Shown here piece after piece: positions 7,987 through 16,950 of a stretch of DNA of 44,230 nt. Origin of the DNA: Stutzerimonas kirkiae (lineage in GTDB: Bacteria > Pseudomonadota > Gammaproteobacteria > Pseudomonadales > Pseudomonadaceae); the NCBI RefSeq assembly GCF_004327335.1, contig NZ_QJUO01000034.1, forward strand, positions 1 to 44,230. The letters are read 5' to 3'. Made by a program: the position numbers and the translations under genes. The notes beneath the pieces are model-generated. The model was not told where the DNA came from. It made no database searches and worked only from the letters and a program-made list of their open reading frames with translations. Within the stretch, counting starts at the first letter, position 1. Each line of letters starts with the position of its first letter.

Positions 7987-9924
7987 ATGAGCAAAGCGGA
8001 CGCCTTCACCGAGGCGGGGAAAACTGCAGTGCTGCAGAACATCCACGGCACCATGGAGTTCCTGCGCAAGCACCCTCCCTTCAACCTGATGGAAAACGCC
8101 CACCTGGCCTATCTGGTGGAAAACTCCCTGCTGCGCTTCTACGCCGCCGGGGAATCCATCCTCAAACCCGACGACGGCATCGTCGAGCACTTCTATATCG
8201 TCAAGCAGGGCCGCGTCCACGGCCAGCGCCCCTACACCACCAAGCGCGGCACCGAGCCCACCTTCGAGATCAGCGAAGGCGAGTGCTTCCCGGTCGCCGC
8301 GCTGGTCGGCGAACGGGCCACGCGCACCGAGCACCTGGCCGCCGAGGACACCTTCTGCCTGGTGCTGGACAAGGCGGCCTTCGTCAAGCTGTTCTCCCTT
8401 TCCGACACCCTGCGCGACTTCGCCCTGCGCGGCGTCAGCAGCCTGCTGGACCAGGTCAACCAGCAAGTCCAGTTGCGCGCCGCCGAAAGCCTCGGCGCCC
8501 AGTATTCCCTGGATACCCGGCTGGGCGACCTGGCGCTGCAACACCCGGTCACCTGCCCGCCCGACGCCACCCTCAAGGAGGCGGTGCGCACCATGCACGA
8601 ACAGCATGTGGGCAGCATCGTGATCGCCGACGAGCAGGCGCACCCACTGGGCATCTTCACCCTGCGCGACCTGCGCAGCTTCATCGGCGGCGACGACGGC
8701 GACCTGGGCAAGCCCATCGACCAGTTGATGACGCCCCGCCCCTTCCACCTGCCGCCGGCGGCCACTGCCTTCGATGCCGCCATCGCCATGACCGAGCGGC
8801 ATATCGCCCACGTCTGCGTGGTCGACCACGGCATACTGCGCGGCGTGGTTTCCGAACGCGACCTGTTCTCCCTGCAGCGCGTCGACCTGGTGCACCTGGC
8901 GCGCACCATCCGCAGCGCCGCCAGGGTGGAAAACCTGGCCGCCCTGCGCAGCGATATCCGCCAACTGGTGGACAACATGCTGGCCCACGGCGCGTCCTCG
9001 ACACAGATCACCCATATCGTCACCCTGCTCAACGACCATACCGTGTGCCGGGTGATCGAACTGGCCATCGAGGAGCTGGGCGACCCCGGCATTCCCTTCA
9101 CCTGGCTGTGCTTCGGCAGCGAAGGGCGGCGCGAGCAGACCCTGCACACCGACCAGGACAACGGCATTCTCTTCGAAGCGGCGGATGCGGCCGAGGCCGC
9201 GCATATCCGCGGTCGCCTGCTGCCGCTGGCCGAGCGCATCAACCGCGACCTGGACACCTGCGGTTTCACGCTGTGCCGTGGCAACATCATGGCCAGCAAC
9301 CCGCAGTTGTGCCTGTCACGCCAGGAATGGCAGCGCCGCTTCAGCTCCTTCGTACGCGAAGTCACGGCGGAAAACCTGCTGTCGAGCACGATATTCTTCG
9401 ACCTGCGCGCCATCTGGGGGCCGCAGGAAGGCTGCGATCAGTTGCGCGAAGCGTTCCAGCAGGACATCGCCAGCAATGGCGTGTTCCAGCGCCTGATGGC
9501 CGAGAACGCCTTGCGCCAGCGCCCACCGATCGGCCGCTTCCGCGACTTCGTGGTGACCCGCAAGGACGACGACGACAAAGGCAAGCTGGACCTCAAGGTG
9601 CAGGGGCTCACTCCCTTCGTCGACGGTGCGCGACTGCTCGCCCTGAGCCATGCCGTAGAGTCCTGCAACACCCTGGAACGACTGCGCCAACTGGTGGAAA
9701 AGGAAGTGATTGACGCCAAGGATGGCGCCGCCTATGAAGAGGCCTACCACTTCATCCAGCAGACGCGCATGCAGCAACACCAGCAACAGTCCCGCGACGG
9801 GCAGCCCTATTCCAACCGGCTCGACCCCGACGCCCTCAATCACCTGGACCGGCGCATCCTGCGCGAGTCCTTCCGCCAGGCCCAGCGCCTGCAGGCAAGC
9901 CTGGCATTACGGTACCGACTTTGA
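7987..9924 (+). CDS. cNMP-binding / CBS pair / DUF294 nucleotidyltransferase-like protein
   Basis: A 645-aa signalling protein: cyclic-nucleotide-binding fold (about 20-135), two CBS domains (about 165-220 and 230-290), then a DUF294 putative nucleotidyltransferase (from about 310). The motif GSEGRREQTLHTDQDNG at about 377-393 resembles the active site of the GlnD-type nucleotidyltransferase superfamily, followed by the DUF294 C-terminal helical domain. The family occurs next to exonuclease genes in many gammaproteobacteria; its biochemical reaction is not established to my knowledge. The TGA stop overlaps the next start by one base (TGATG), implying translational coupling and a shared role. 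Start: ATG 7987 follows AAAAAGGAAG. Confidence 0.9.
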   Translation: MSKADAFTEAGKTAVLQNIHGTMEFLRKHPPFNLMENAHLAYLVENSLLRFYAAGESILKPDDGIVEHFYIVKQGRVHGQRPYTTKRGTEPTFEISEGECFPVAALVGERATRTEHLAAEDTFCLVLDKAAFVKLFSLSDTLRDFALRGVSSLLDQVNQQVQLRAAESLGAQYSLDTRLGDLALQHPVTCPPDATLKEAVRTMHEQHVGSIVIADEQAHPLGIFTLRDLRSFIGGDDGDLGKPIDQLMTPRPFHLPPAATAFDAAIAMTERHIAHVCVVDHGILRGVVSERDLFSLQRVDLVHLARTIRSAARVENLAALRSDIRQLVDNMLAHGASSTQITHIVTLLNDHTVCRVIELAIEELGDPGIPFTWLCFGSEGRREQTLHTDQDNGILFEAADAAEAAHIRGRLLPLAERINRDLDTCGFTLCRGNIMASNPQLCLSRQEWQRRFSSFVREVTAENLLSSTIFFDLRAIWGPQEGCDQLREAFQQDIASNGVFQRLMAENALRQRPPIGRFRDFVVTRKDDDDKGKLDLKVQGLTPFVDGARLLALSHAVESCNTLERLRQLVEKEVIDAKDGAAYEEAYHFIQQTRMQQHQQQSRDGQPYSNRLDPDALNHLDRRILRESFRQAQRLQASLALRYRL

Positions 9925-10643
9925 TGACGACTTTCATGAAGATGGCCTGGCTCAGGAAACGTCGTGGCCCACTGCTGGAGCTCGATCAACTGCAACGGCT
10001 CGAGCGCCTGCCGGCACCGGCGGCGGCCGACTCGCGCCCGCTGAAGGAACAGCGCATGGTGGTGCTGGACCTGGAAACCAGCGGCCTGGATACCCGCCGC
10101 GACGTGGTGCTGTCGATCGGCGCGGTGGTGATCGAGGATGGCGCCATCTCCATGCGCAACCAGTTCGAGTGCACCCTGCTGCGCCCGGACCAGGCCGTCA
10201 GCGAAAGCGTGCTGATCCATGGCATCGCCCCCAGCGCCCTGGCATCGGGGGTGGCACCGGCCGAAGCGCTGCTGTCGTTCATGGAGTTCGTCGGCGACAG
10301 CCCGCTGCTGGCCTTCCACGCCGCCTTCGACCAGCGCATGCTGGCGCGGGCGCTCAAGGACAGCCTGGACTACAAATTGCGCCACCCCTTCTACGATGTC
10401 GCCGAACTGGCGCCGATGCTCTGCCCGGACAATCGCCCGCGCAAGAGCGGCCTGGACGACTGGACCGGGCATTTCGGCCTGCAAATCCTGCAACGCCACC
10501 ACGCCAGCGCCGATGCGCTGATCACCGCCGAGCTGGCGCTGATCCTGTTCAGCAAGGCCCGCCGCCAGGGCCTGGACAGCCTGCTCGCCCTCGGCCACCG
10601 CCTGAACAACTGGCGGCATCGGCAGCAGGCGCAGATGATCTAA
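9924..10643 (+). CDS. DEDDh-type 3'-5' exonuclease (DNA polymerase III epsilon-like)
   Basis: A 239-aa exonuclease of the DnaQ/epsilon superfamily. Exo I is VVLDLETSGLD (catalytic Asp and Glu at about 50-52), exo II is in AFHAAFDQRML, and the exo III His/Asp are in HHASADA. The N-terminal 45 residues are a Lys/Arg-rich lead specific to this subfamily. Start: ATG 9924-9926 overlaps the preceding TGA; a TTG at 9921 and an ATG at 9936 are alternatives. Coupling to the cNMP/CBS/DUF294 gene suggests the exonuclease is part of a nucleotide-responsive pathway; the substrate (DNA, RNA or small nucleotides) cannot be told from sequence. Confidence 0.9.
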   Translation: MTTFMKMAWLRKRRGPLLELDQLQRLERLPAPAAADSRPLKEQRMVVLDLETSGLDTRRDVVLSIGAVVIEDGAISMRNQFECTLLRPDQAVSESVLIHGIAPSALASGVAPAEALLSFMEFVGDSPLLAFHAAFDQRMLARALKDSLDYKLRHPFYDVAELAPMLCPDNRPRKSGLDDWTGHFGLQILQRHHASADALITAELALILFSKARRQGLDSLLALGHRLNNWRHRQQAQMI

Positions 10644-10731
10644 AAAGCTGCAAGCGTAATCAGTGTGAAAGGCCCGCCCAAAACCCTGTCAAGCTCTTAC
10701 TTGCCGCTTGTAGCTTGCGGCTTGCGGTTCC
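10644..10731. repeat. Imperfect inverted repeat between convergent genes (terminator/extragenic repeat)
   Basis: AAGCTGCAAGCG just after the exonuclease stop is mirrored about 40 bp later by the GC-rich stretch around 10702-10727 (CTTGCCGCTTGTAGCTTGCG). The element ends next to the yrfG stop codon. Repeats of the GCTTGCAGCTT type are frequent between Pseudomonas genes. A bidirectional terminator role is inferred from the convergent position. Confidence 0.55.
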
Positions 10732-11403
10732 TCACACCCACCCCTCCAGCCCCTCGATCAGCTTCCTATAATCCTCCAGCGCCGCGAACTCTTCGGTGTC
10801 CTTGTCGGTGCCGCGGCTGTCGGGGCGGCGTACGCCGAGCAGGTGGCCGATACCGAAGGTCCGGGCCGCGCGCAGGATCGGCAGGCTGTCGTCGATGAAC
10901 AGGCTGCGCGCCGGCTCGAAATCCACGTCCTGGCGCAGCGCCTGCCAGAAGCGCGCATCCTCCTTGGCGAAGCCGTAGTCGTGGGAGCTGACCAGGCGCT
11001 CCAGCCAGGGTGCCAGCTCGACCCGCTCCAGCTTGATCGCCAGGGAGTCGCGGTGGGCGTTGGTGACCAGCAGCGCGCGCTTGCCGGCCCGCTGCAAAGC
11101 CTGGAGAAAAGCCAGGGCGCCAGGGCGCGGGGCGATCAGATGCGCCACCTCACGCTTCATCTCGATAATCGGCAAGTCCAGCTCGCGTGCCCAGTAATCC
11201 AGACAGTACCAGCTCAACTGCCCATGCTGGGCGGCGAACACCGGCGCCAGCAGCGCCTTGCTCCGCGCCAGGGGCAGGCCATGCCGTTCGGCATAACGCG
11301 CCGGCAGCGCTTCGAGCCAGAAATGATTGTCGAAGTGCAGGTCCAGCAGGGTGCCGTCCATATCCAGCAGCACGGTGTCGATAGCGGTCCAGGGTAGTGT
11401 CAT
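10732..11403 (-). CDS. yrfG: GMP/IMP nucleotidase YrfG (HAD family)
   Basis: A 223-aa haloacid-dehalogenase-like hydrolase. Motif I is LLDMDGTLLD (nucleophile D14, acid/base D16), motif II is LLVTNAH, the motif III lysine is in the GFAKEDARFW region, and motif IV is SLFIDDSLPIL. The sequence, including LHFDNHFWLEALPARYAE near the start, matches YrfG, which dephosphorylates GMP and IMP in purine salvage. It is divergent from nudE, another nucleotide hydrolase, as in E. coli where yrfG and nudE are neighbours, so a shared divergent promoter lies in 11404-11477. Confidence 0.92.
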   Translation of the reverse strand: MTLPWTAIDTVLLDMDGTLLDLHFDNHFWLEALPARYAERHGLPLARSKALLAPVFAAQHGQLSWYCLDYWARELDLPIIEMKREVAHLIAPRPGALAFLQALQRAGKRALLVTNAHRDSLAIKLERVELAPWLERLVSSHDYGFAKEDARFWQALRQDVDFEPARSLFIDDSLPILRAARTFGIGHLLGVRRPDSRGTDKDTEEFAALEDYRKLIEGLEGWV

Positions 11404-11477
11404 GTTCTCTCGTCATCAGGCAGGGGCACGCAGGCAAAGCCGGGTTATGATAGCCGCTCGTATCCAGGAGTGTTGCC

Positions 11478-12044
11478 ATGCGCCAGAAGCCCACAGTGCT
11501 CGCCCGCGAGATCGTCGCCTCCAGCCGCCTGTTCCGTGTGGAAGAACTGCAGCTGCGCTTCTCCAACGGCGTCGAGCGCACCTATGAGCGGCTGGCCAGC
11601 CGGGGCAGCGGCTATGGCGCGGTGATGATCGTGGCGCTGGACGAACAGGGCCGCGCACTGCTGGTCGAGGAATATTGCGGCGGCACCGACAGCTACGAGC
11701 TGTCCCTGCCCAAGGGGCTGGTGGAGCCGGGCGAGGATGTGCTGGACGCGGCCAACCGCGAGCTGAAAGAGGAAGCCGGCTTCGGCGCGCGCAGGCTGGA
11801 GTTCCTCGCCGAGCTGTCGCTGTCGCCCGGCTACATGAGCCAGAAGATCCAGGTGGTGCTGGCCCGCGATCTCTACGAAGAACACCTGCCGGGCGACGAA
11901 CCCGAACCCATGCGCCTGGACCACGTGGACCTGCGCGAGCTGTCGAGCCTGATCCAGCATCCGCAGTTCAGCGAAGGCCGCGCCCTGGCGGCGCTCTACC
12001 TGACACGGGACCTGCTGACCCAGCGCGGGGAGTTCAAACCATGA
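11478..12044 (+). CDS. nudE: ADP compounds hydrolase NudE (Nudix)
   Basis: A 188-aa Nudix hydrolase with a complete Nudix box at about 80-102 (GLVEPGEDVLDAANRELKEE then AGF), the Glu cluster binding Mg2+. NudE cleaves ADP-ribose, NADH and related ADP compounds to AMP plus a phosphorylated partner. The N-terminal segment (LAREIVASSRLFRVEELQLRFSNG) is the NudE dimerisation region. The stop overlaps the cysQ start (ATGA at 12041-12044), so the two are translationally coupled; AMP/PAP metabolism links them. Confidence 0.94.
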   Translation: MRQKPTVLAREIVASSRLFRVEELQLRFSNGVERTYERLASRGSGYGAVMIVALDEQGRALLVEEYCGGTDSYELSLPKGLVEPGEDVLDAANRELKEEAGFGARRLEFLAELSLSPGYMSQKIQVVLARDLYEEHLPGDEPEPMRLDHVDLRELSSLIQHPQFSEGRALAALYLTRDLLTQRGEFKP

Positions 12045-12874
12045 GCCATGCGCTGATCGAACCGGTGGTCGCCCTGGTGCGCGCCGCGGGCGAACGGATA
12101 CTGCCCTACTGGCACAGCGAACTGGCGGTGCGGGAAAAGGCCGACGCCTCCCCGGTGACCGCCGCCGACCTGGCCGCCCACGCCCTGCTCGACGCCGGCC
12201 TGCGCGCGCTGGATGGCGACATCCCGGTGCTGTCGGAGGAAGACTGCGAGCACCCGCTGGCCGAACGGGCCGGCTGGACGCGCTGGTGGCTGGTCGACCC
12301 GCTGGACGGTACCAAGGAGTTCATCGGCGGCAGCGATGAATTCACCGTCAATGTGGCGCTGATCGAAAACGGCCGGGTGCTCTTCGGCGTGGTCGGCATC
12401 CCGGCGCGCGGCACCTGCTACTACGGCGGTGCCGGGCTGGGCGCGCATTGCCGTGACGCCGATGGCCGCATACGCCCGCTGCAGGTGCGCCAGCGTCCAG
12501 CGGAACGCTTTACCGTGGTGGCCAGCAAGCGCCATGGCAGCCCGCAACAGACCCGCCTGCTCGACGCCCTGCGCGAGCAGCATGGCGACCTGGAGCTGGC
12601 CAGCATCGGCAGTTCGCTGAAGTTCTGCCTGCTGGCCGATGGCCTGGCCGACTGCTACCCCCGCCTGGCCCCCACCTCGCAGTGGGACACCGCCGCCGCC
12701 CAGGGTGTGCTGGAAGGCGCCGGCGGCGAAGTGCTGGACCTGCAAGGCCAACCGCTGGGCTACGAAGCCCACGACAGCTACCTCAACCCGTTCTTCCTGG
12801 CGTTGCCACGGGGCGTCGACTGGCGCGGCGAACTGCTGGCGATCAGCACCCCGCTATCAGCATCGGCAAGCTAG
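12041..12874 (+). CDS. cysQ: 3'(2'),5'-bisphosphate nucleotidase CysQ
   Basis: A 277-aa member of the lithium-sensitive inositol-phosphatase fold. Metal-binding motifs are visible: EED near residue 66, DPLDGTKEF near 86, and WDTAAAQGVLEGAGG near 215. The enzyme converts 3'-phosphoadenosine 5'-phosphate, the by-product of sulfate assimilation, to AMP and phosphate. Start: the ATG at 12041, which overlaps nudE by four bases, gives the usual family length. It is followed after 3 bp by a YccS-type membrane gene on the same strand. Confidence 0.94.
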   Translation: MSHALIEPVVALVRAAGERILPYWHSELAVREKADASPVTAADLAAHALLDAGLRALDGDIPVLSEEDCEHPLAERAGWTRWWLVDPLDGTKEFIGGSDEFTVNVALIENGRVLFGVVGIPARGTCYYGGAGLGAHCRDADGRIRPLQVRQRPAERFTVVASKRHGSPQQTRLLDALREQHGDLELASIGSSLKFCLLADGLADCYPRLAPTSQWDTAAAQGVLEGAGGEVLDLQGQPLGYEAHDSYLNPFFLALPRGVDWRGELLAISTPLSASAS

Positions 12875-12877
12875 ATC

Positions 12878-15064
12878 ATGCCCCGCCCTTCACTCGGCCA
12901 GTCCCTGCGGCGCCTCTGGGCGCTGGAAAAGTTCGGCTACAGCCTGCGGGTGTTGATCGCCCTCACGGGTGCCATGGGCCTGTCCTGGTACCAGGACCAG
13001 CCGGACCTGATGATCCCGCTGTTCCTCGGCATCATCGCCAGCGCCCTGTCGGAGACCGACGACAGTTGGCTCGGGCGCCTGGGTGCCCTGCTGGTGACCC
13101 TGCTGTGCTTCAGCATCGCCTCGATCTCGGTGGAACTGCTGTTCCCCTTCCCCAACCTGTTCATCGGCGCCATGGCCCTCTCGGCCTTCGCCCTGGTCAT
13201 GCTCGGTGCCATTGGCGAACGCTATGCCACCATCGCCCAGGCCACGCTGATCCTGGCGATCTACAGCATGATCGCGGCGGACCAGCGCGGTGGCGAGATC
13301 AACCATTTCTGGCACGACCCCGGCCTGCTGGTGGCCGGTGCGGCCTGGTACGGCCTACTCTCGGTGATCTGGAACGCGCTGTTCGTGCACCAGCCGGTAC
13401 AACACAGCCTGGCCCGGCTGTACCGTGAGCTGGGGCAATACTTCAAGCTCAAGGCGGCGCTGTTCGAACCGACCCGCGCCATCGACCTGGAACGGCAGCG
13501 CCTGCAACTGGCACAACAGAACGGCCGCGTGGTCGCCGCCCTCAACGCCGCCAAGGAAACCCTGCTGCACCGTCTCGGGCATGGCCGGCCCGGGGTGAAG
13601 ATCAGCCAGTACCTGAAGCTGTACTTCCTCGCCCAGGACCTGCACGAGCGGGTCAGCTCATCGCACTACCCCTACCAGGCGCTGGCCGAGGCCTTCTTCC
13701 ACAGCGACGTGCTGTTCCGCTGCCAGCGCCTGCTGGAAGAACAGGGCAAGGCCTGCCGCGACCTGGGCCGCGCCATCCAGTTGCGCCAGCCGTTCCGCCA
13801 CGGCGAATCCGGACGCATGGCCCTGGACGACCTGCAGGCTGCGCAGGAACACCTGCGCCAGCAGAACAACCCGGCCTGGCGCGCCCTGCTGCGTTCATTG
13901 CGCGCCCTCTCCGGCAACCTCTCGACGATTCACCAGCACCTGTCCAACGCCAGCAACCCCGATGCCCTCGACAGCGAGACCGACAGCAGCCTGTACGATC
14001 GCCAGCCGCAAACCCTGCGCGATGCGCTGCAACGCATACGCATGCAGATGACACCCTCCTCGCTGTTGTTCCGCCATGCCCTGCGCATGAGCCTGGCGCT
14101 GGTCTGCGGCTACCTGGTGCTGCACGCCATCCACCCGGAACAGGGCTACTGGATCCTGCTGACCACTGTGTTCGTCTGCCAACCCAACTACGGCGCCACG
14201 CGCATCAAGCTGGTGCAACGGGTCAGCGGCACCGTGCTCGGCCTGCTGGCCGGCTGGGCGCTGTTCGAACTCTTCCCCCACCAGCAGATACAGGCGCTGT
14301 TCGCGGTGGTCGCCGGCGTGGTGTTCTTCGCCACCCGCAGCAGCCGCTACACCCTGGCCACCGCCGCCATCACGCTGCTGGTGCTGTTTTGCTTCAACCA
14401 GGTGGGCGATGGCTACGGGCTGATCTGGCCGCGCCTGTTCGACACCCTGCTCGGCAGCCTGATCGCGGCGGCGGCGGTGTTCCTGGTACTGCCCGACTGG
14501 CAGGGCCGGCGCCTGAACCAGGTAGTGGCCAGCACCCTGTCGCGCAGCGGCGACTACCTGCGCCAGATCATGCAGCAATACGCCACCGGCAAACACGACG
14601 ACCTGGCCTATCGCCTGGCCCGGCGCGACGCCCACAACGCCGATGCGGCCCTCTCCAGCACCCTCTCCAACATGCTGCTGGAGCCCGGGCACTTCCGCCG
14701 CGACGCGGAAACCGGCTTCCGCTTCCTGACCCTTTCGCACACGCTGCTCAACTACCTCTCGGCCCTCGGCGCCCACCGCGAGAGCCTGCCGGACGGCGCC
14801 AGCGACAGCCTGCTGGAGCTGGCCTCGCAACGACTGGCGCAAAGCCTCGACAGCCTGGCCGAAGCCCTGCGCAACAACCAGACGGTGGCCGTCTACGATG
14901 AAGAGGAAGAAAGGCTGGCCCAGAAACTGGAACAACTGCCGGACGAACTCGACGAAAACACGCGCCTGGTCTACACCCAACTCGGCCTGATCTGCCGGCA
15001 ACTGGCGCCCCTGCGCAGCATGGCGGCACATCTGATCCGCAAACCCGAGGCGCAATCGGAGTAA
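12878..15064 (+). CDS. yccS: YccS-family inner membrane protein (FUSC-like)
   Basis: A 728-aa protein with two membrane blocks, each of about five to six segments (about 20-175 and 400-540), separated by and followed by long soluble helical regions (about 180-390 and 545-728). This duplicated layout is that of YccS/YhfK proteins and of the fusaric-acid-resistance (FUSC) and aromatic acid exporter families. The substrate is unknown. It lies 3 bp after cysQ and is probably co-transcribed with nudE and cysQ, though no functional link is obvious. Confidence 0.9.
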   Translation: MPRPSLGQSLRRLWALEKFGYSLRVLIALTGAMGLSWYQDQPDLMIPLFLGIIASALSETDDSWLGRLGALLVTLLCFSIASISVELLFPFPNLFIGAMALSAFALVMLGAIGERYATIAQATLILAIYSMIAADQRGGEINHFWHDPGLLVAGAAWYGLLSVIWNALFVHQPVQHSLARLYRELGQYFKLKAALFEPTRAIDLERQRLQLAQQNGRVVAALNAAKETLLHRLGHGRPGVKISQYLKLYFLAQDLHERVSSSHYPYQALAEAFFHSDVLFRCQRLLEEQGKACRDLGRAIQLRQPFRHGESGRMALDDLQAAQEHLRQQNNPAWRALLRSLRALSGNLSTIHQHLSNASNPDALDSETDSSLYDRQPQTLRDALQRIRMQMTPSSLLFRHALRMSLALVCGYLVLHAIHPEQGYWILLTTVFVCQPNYGATRIKLVQRVSGTVLGLLAGWALFELFPHQQIQALFAVVAGVVFFATRSSRYTLATAAITLLVLFCFNQVGDGYGLIWPRLFDTLLGSLIAAAAVFLVLPDWQGRRLNQVVASTLSRSGDYLRQIMQQYATGKHDDLAYRLARRDAHNADAALSSTLSNMLLEPGHFRRDAETGFRFLTLSHTLLNYLSALGAHRESLPDGASDSLLELASQRLAQSLDSLAEALRNNQTVAVYDEEEERLAQKLEQLPDELDENTRLVYTQLGLICRQLAPLRSMAAHLIRKPEAQSE

Positions 15065-15094
15065 GATGCGCGCCCGGCCACAGGAGGACGCAGG

Positions 15095-16276
15095 GTGCAG
15101 GGTACAGACGTAATCATCATCGGCGCAGGCGCGGCGGGCCTGATGTGCGCCTTCAACGCCGCCCGGCGCGGCCGGCGGGTCACGCTGCTGGACCACGCCA
15201 ACAAGCCCGGCAAGAAAATCCTCATGTCCGGCGGTGGCCGCTGCAACTTCACCAATCTCTACACCGAGCCGGGCAACTTCCTCTCGCACAACCCGCACTT
15301 CTGCAAATCGGCGCTGGCCCGCTATACCCAGAGGGACTTCCTCGAGCTGGTCGGCAAGCATGGCGTACCCTGGCACGAGAAGAAACTCGGGCAACTGTTC
15401 TGCGACAACAAGTCCAGCGATATCCTCGACATGCTGCTGGCCGAATGCGACGTGAGTGGCGTGGATCTGCGTCTGGAAACCCGTATCGACAGCATCGAGG
15501 CCGAGAACGGCGGCTACCGGCTGCGCACCAGCGCCGGGCCGTTCGCCTGCGGGTCGCTGGTGATCGCCACCGGCGGCCTGTCGATCCCGACCCTGGGCGC
15601 CACCGGCCTGGGCCACCAGGTCGCACGGCAATTCGGCCACAACGTCTGGCCTACCCGCGCCGGCCTGGTGCCGTTCACCCTCACCGACCCGCAACTGAAA
15701 GCGCTGTGCGGCGAACTCAGCGGCACCTCGCTGGACTGCCTGGCGCAATGCAACGGCCAGAGCTTCCGGGAAAACCTGCTGTTCACCCATCGCGGCCTGA
15801 GCGGCCCGGCGATGCTGCAGATATCCTCCTACTGGAACCCCGGCGATACGCTGGAAATCGACCTGCTGCCTGGGCGTGACGCCCTGCAGTGGCTGCAGCA
15901 ACAACAGGTGGAACACCCGGCGATCGAATTGAAGACCCTGCTGGCCGAAGTCTTCACGCGCAAGATGGCCGGCCTGTTGTGCGAATACTGGTTCGAGTCA
16001 CGGCCACTGAAGCAGTACAACCTGCCCCAGTTGCGCGATATCGCCCAACGACTAGGCGCCTGGCGCCTGATCCCGGCGGGAACGGAAGGCTACCGCACGG
16101 CAGAGGTCACCCTGGGCGGCGTGGACACCCGCGAGGTTTCATCGAAAACCATGGAATCGCAGAAATCGCCGGGGTTGTATTTCATCGGGGAGGTGCTGGA
16201 CGTCAGTGGCCACCTGGGCGGCTTCAACTTCCAGTGGGCCTGGGCCTCGGCCCATGCGGCGGCCCAGCACGTGTGA
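15095..16276 (+). CDS. BaiN/YhiN-like FAD-dependent oxidoreductase (HI0933 family)
   Basis: A 393-aa flavoprotein. The dinucleotide-binding motif IIIGAGAAGLMCA is at about 6-18, followed by GKKILMSGGGRCNFTN (family signature) near 45-60, and the C-terminal GGFNFQWAWASAHAAA flavin-contact region. Homologues include YhiN and BaiN; the physiological substrate in Pseudomonas is unknown. The start is GTG 15095, supported by AGGAGG at 15082-15087; no nearby ATG fits better. The gene follows yccS by 30 bp and may belong to the same unit. Confidence 0.92.
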   Translation: MQGTDVIIIGAGAAGLMCAFNAARRGRRVTLLDHANKPGKKILMSGGGRCNFTNLYTEPGNFLSHNPHFCKSALARYTQRDFLELVGKHGVPWHEKKLGQLFCDNKSSDILDMLLAECDVSGVDLRLETRIDSIEAENGGYRLRTSAGPFACGSLVIATGGLSIPTLGATGLGHQVARQFGHNVWPTRAGLVPFTLTDPQLKALCGELSGTSLDCLAQCNGQSFRENLLFTHRGLSGPAMLQISSYWNPGDTLEIDLLPGRDALQWLQQQQVEHPAIELKTLLAEVFTRKMAGLLCEYWFESRPLKQYNLPQLRDIAQRLGAWRLIPAGTEGYRTAEVTLGGVDTREVSSKTMESQKSPGLYFIGEVLDVSGHLGGFNFQWAWASAHAAAQHV

Positions 16277-16419
16277 TGGCGGCTCCGGCGCCGGATCGGC
16301 GTCGGGCACGCAAGCCTGCTCCTCGCGCAGGCAGGAACCGAAGGCAGCATAGATCGAAAGAAAACCAGGCTTCATCGGAACCCCCCTGCTGACGAGCGAG
16401 GCGGCAGACGCGACCAGAC

Positions 16420-16677
16420 TCAATGAGCCGGGCTGTCGGTCTCCGGCACGCTTCCTTCGGCATTATCGGTTTCGGAATCGGGGACGGTGGTATCGACCTC
16501 GGGCGCTACACTCTCCGGCAAGGCATCTACCGGCTCGCTACTGGGAATCGGGTCGGCAACGGGCGGCGCTGGCTGTTCGGCGGGAGCAGGAGCAGGGGGC
16601 GTCACAGGCTCGCTCTCGGAACCACAACCCACCAGAAACAGCCCCAGAGCCGGAGCAAACAGATAAGCAAGACGCAT
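16420..16677 (-). CDS. Small acidic, proline-rich lipoprotein
   Basis: The 85-aa product has a type II signal peptide with lipobox LVGC (lipid-modified Cys near residue 18). The mature part is low-complexity, rich in Pro, Glu, Ser, Ala and Val (alternating PAPAPAEQPAPP and acidic segments). It has no recognisable domain and may act as a flexible periplasmic tether. Start: ATG 16677 has AGGAGG six bases upstream; a TTG at 16683 in frame is less likely. It is a lone gene between the BaiN-like gene (convergent) and the globin-GGDEF-EAL gene. Confidence 0.75.
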   Translation of the reverse strand: MRLAYLFAPALGLFLVGCGSESEPVTPPAPAPAEQPAPPVADPIPSSEPVDALPESVAPEVDTTVPDSETDNAEGSVPETDSPAH

Positions 16678-16885
16678 CTTCAACCTCCTGAATGAAAGAC
16701 GATGGGCCTTTTATCAACCCACGAATGAATGGACAACGGAAAGGTCGAAGAGTGCCGCGGCAGGGCTCAACACCGGGCAATCGCATGCAGGTGTCGTTGC
16801 ATGGAGCTAGGTTTCACCGCGAGGGGAAAGCCCGCCTTGCGGCAGTCTTTCGATTTTCCGAGGTGAATAGCCCGCTATTTGACGA

Positions 16886-16920
16886 GGGAAAGCGGAAAAA
16901 TGACCCAATCCGGCTTTCCC
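16886..16920 (-). terminator. Candidate terminator hairpin after the globin-GGDEF-EAL gene
   Basis: GGGAAAGCGG at 16886-16895 pairs with CCGGCTTTCCC at 16910-16920 (one bulge), 31 bp after the stop of the leftward gene. The U-tract is poor, so rho-independent function is uncertain. Confidence 0.4.
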
Positions 16921-16950
16921 GCCGCAGAACGGCCTCGAGACCGGCAGACC

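Noticed and set aside
7236..9713. 825-codon frame crossing dbpA and the DUF294 gene
   Set aside because: Arg/Pro/Gly-rich composition typical of a +2 shadow; both overlapped genes have intact conserved domains.
13895..15916. 673-codon minus-strand frame across yccS and the BaiN-like gene
   Set aside because: Antisense shadow over two well-supported genes, with no recognisable motif.
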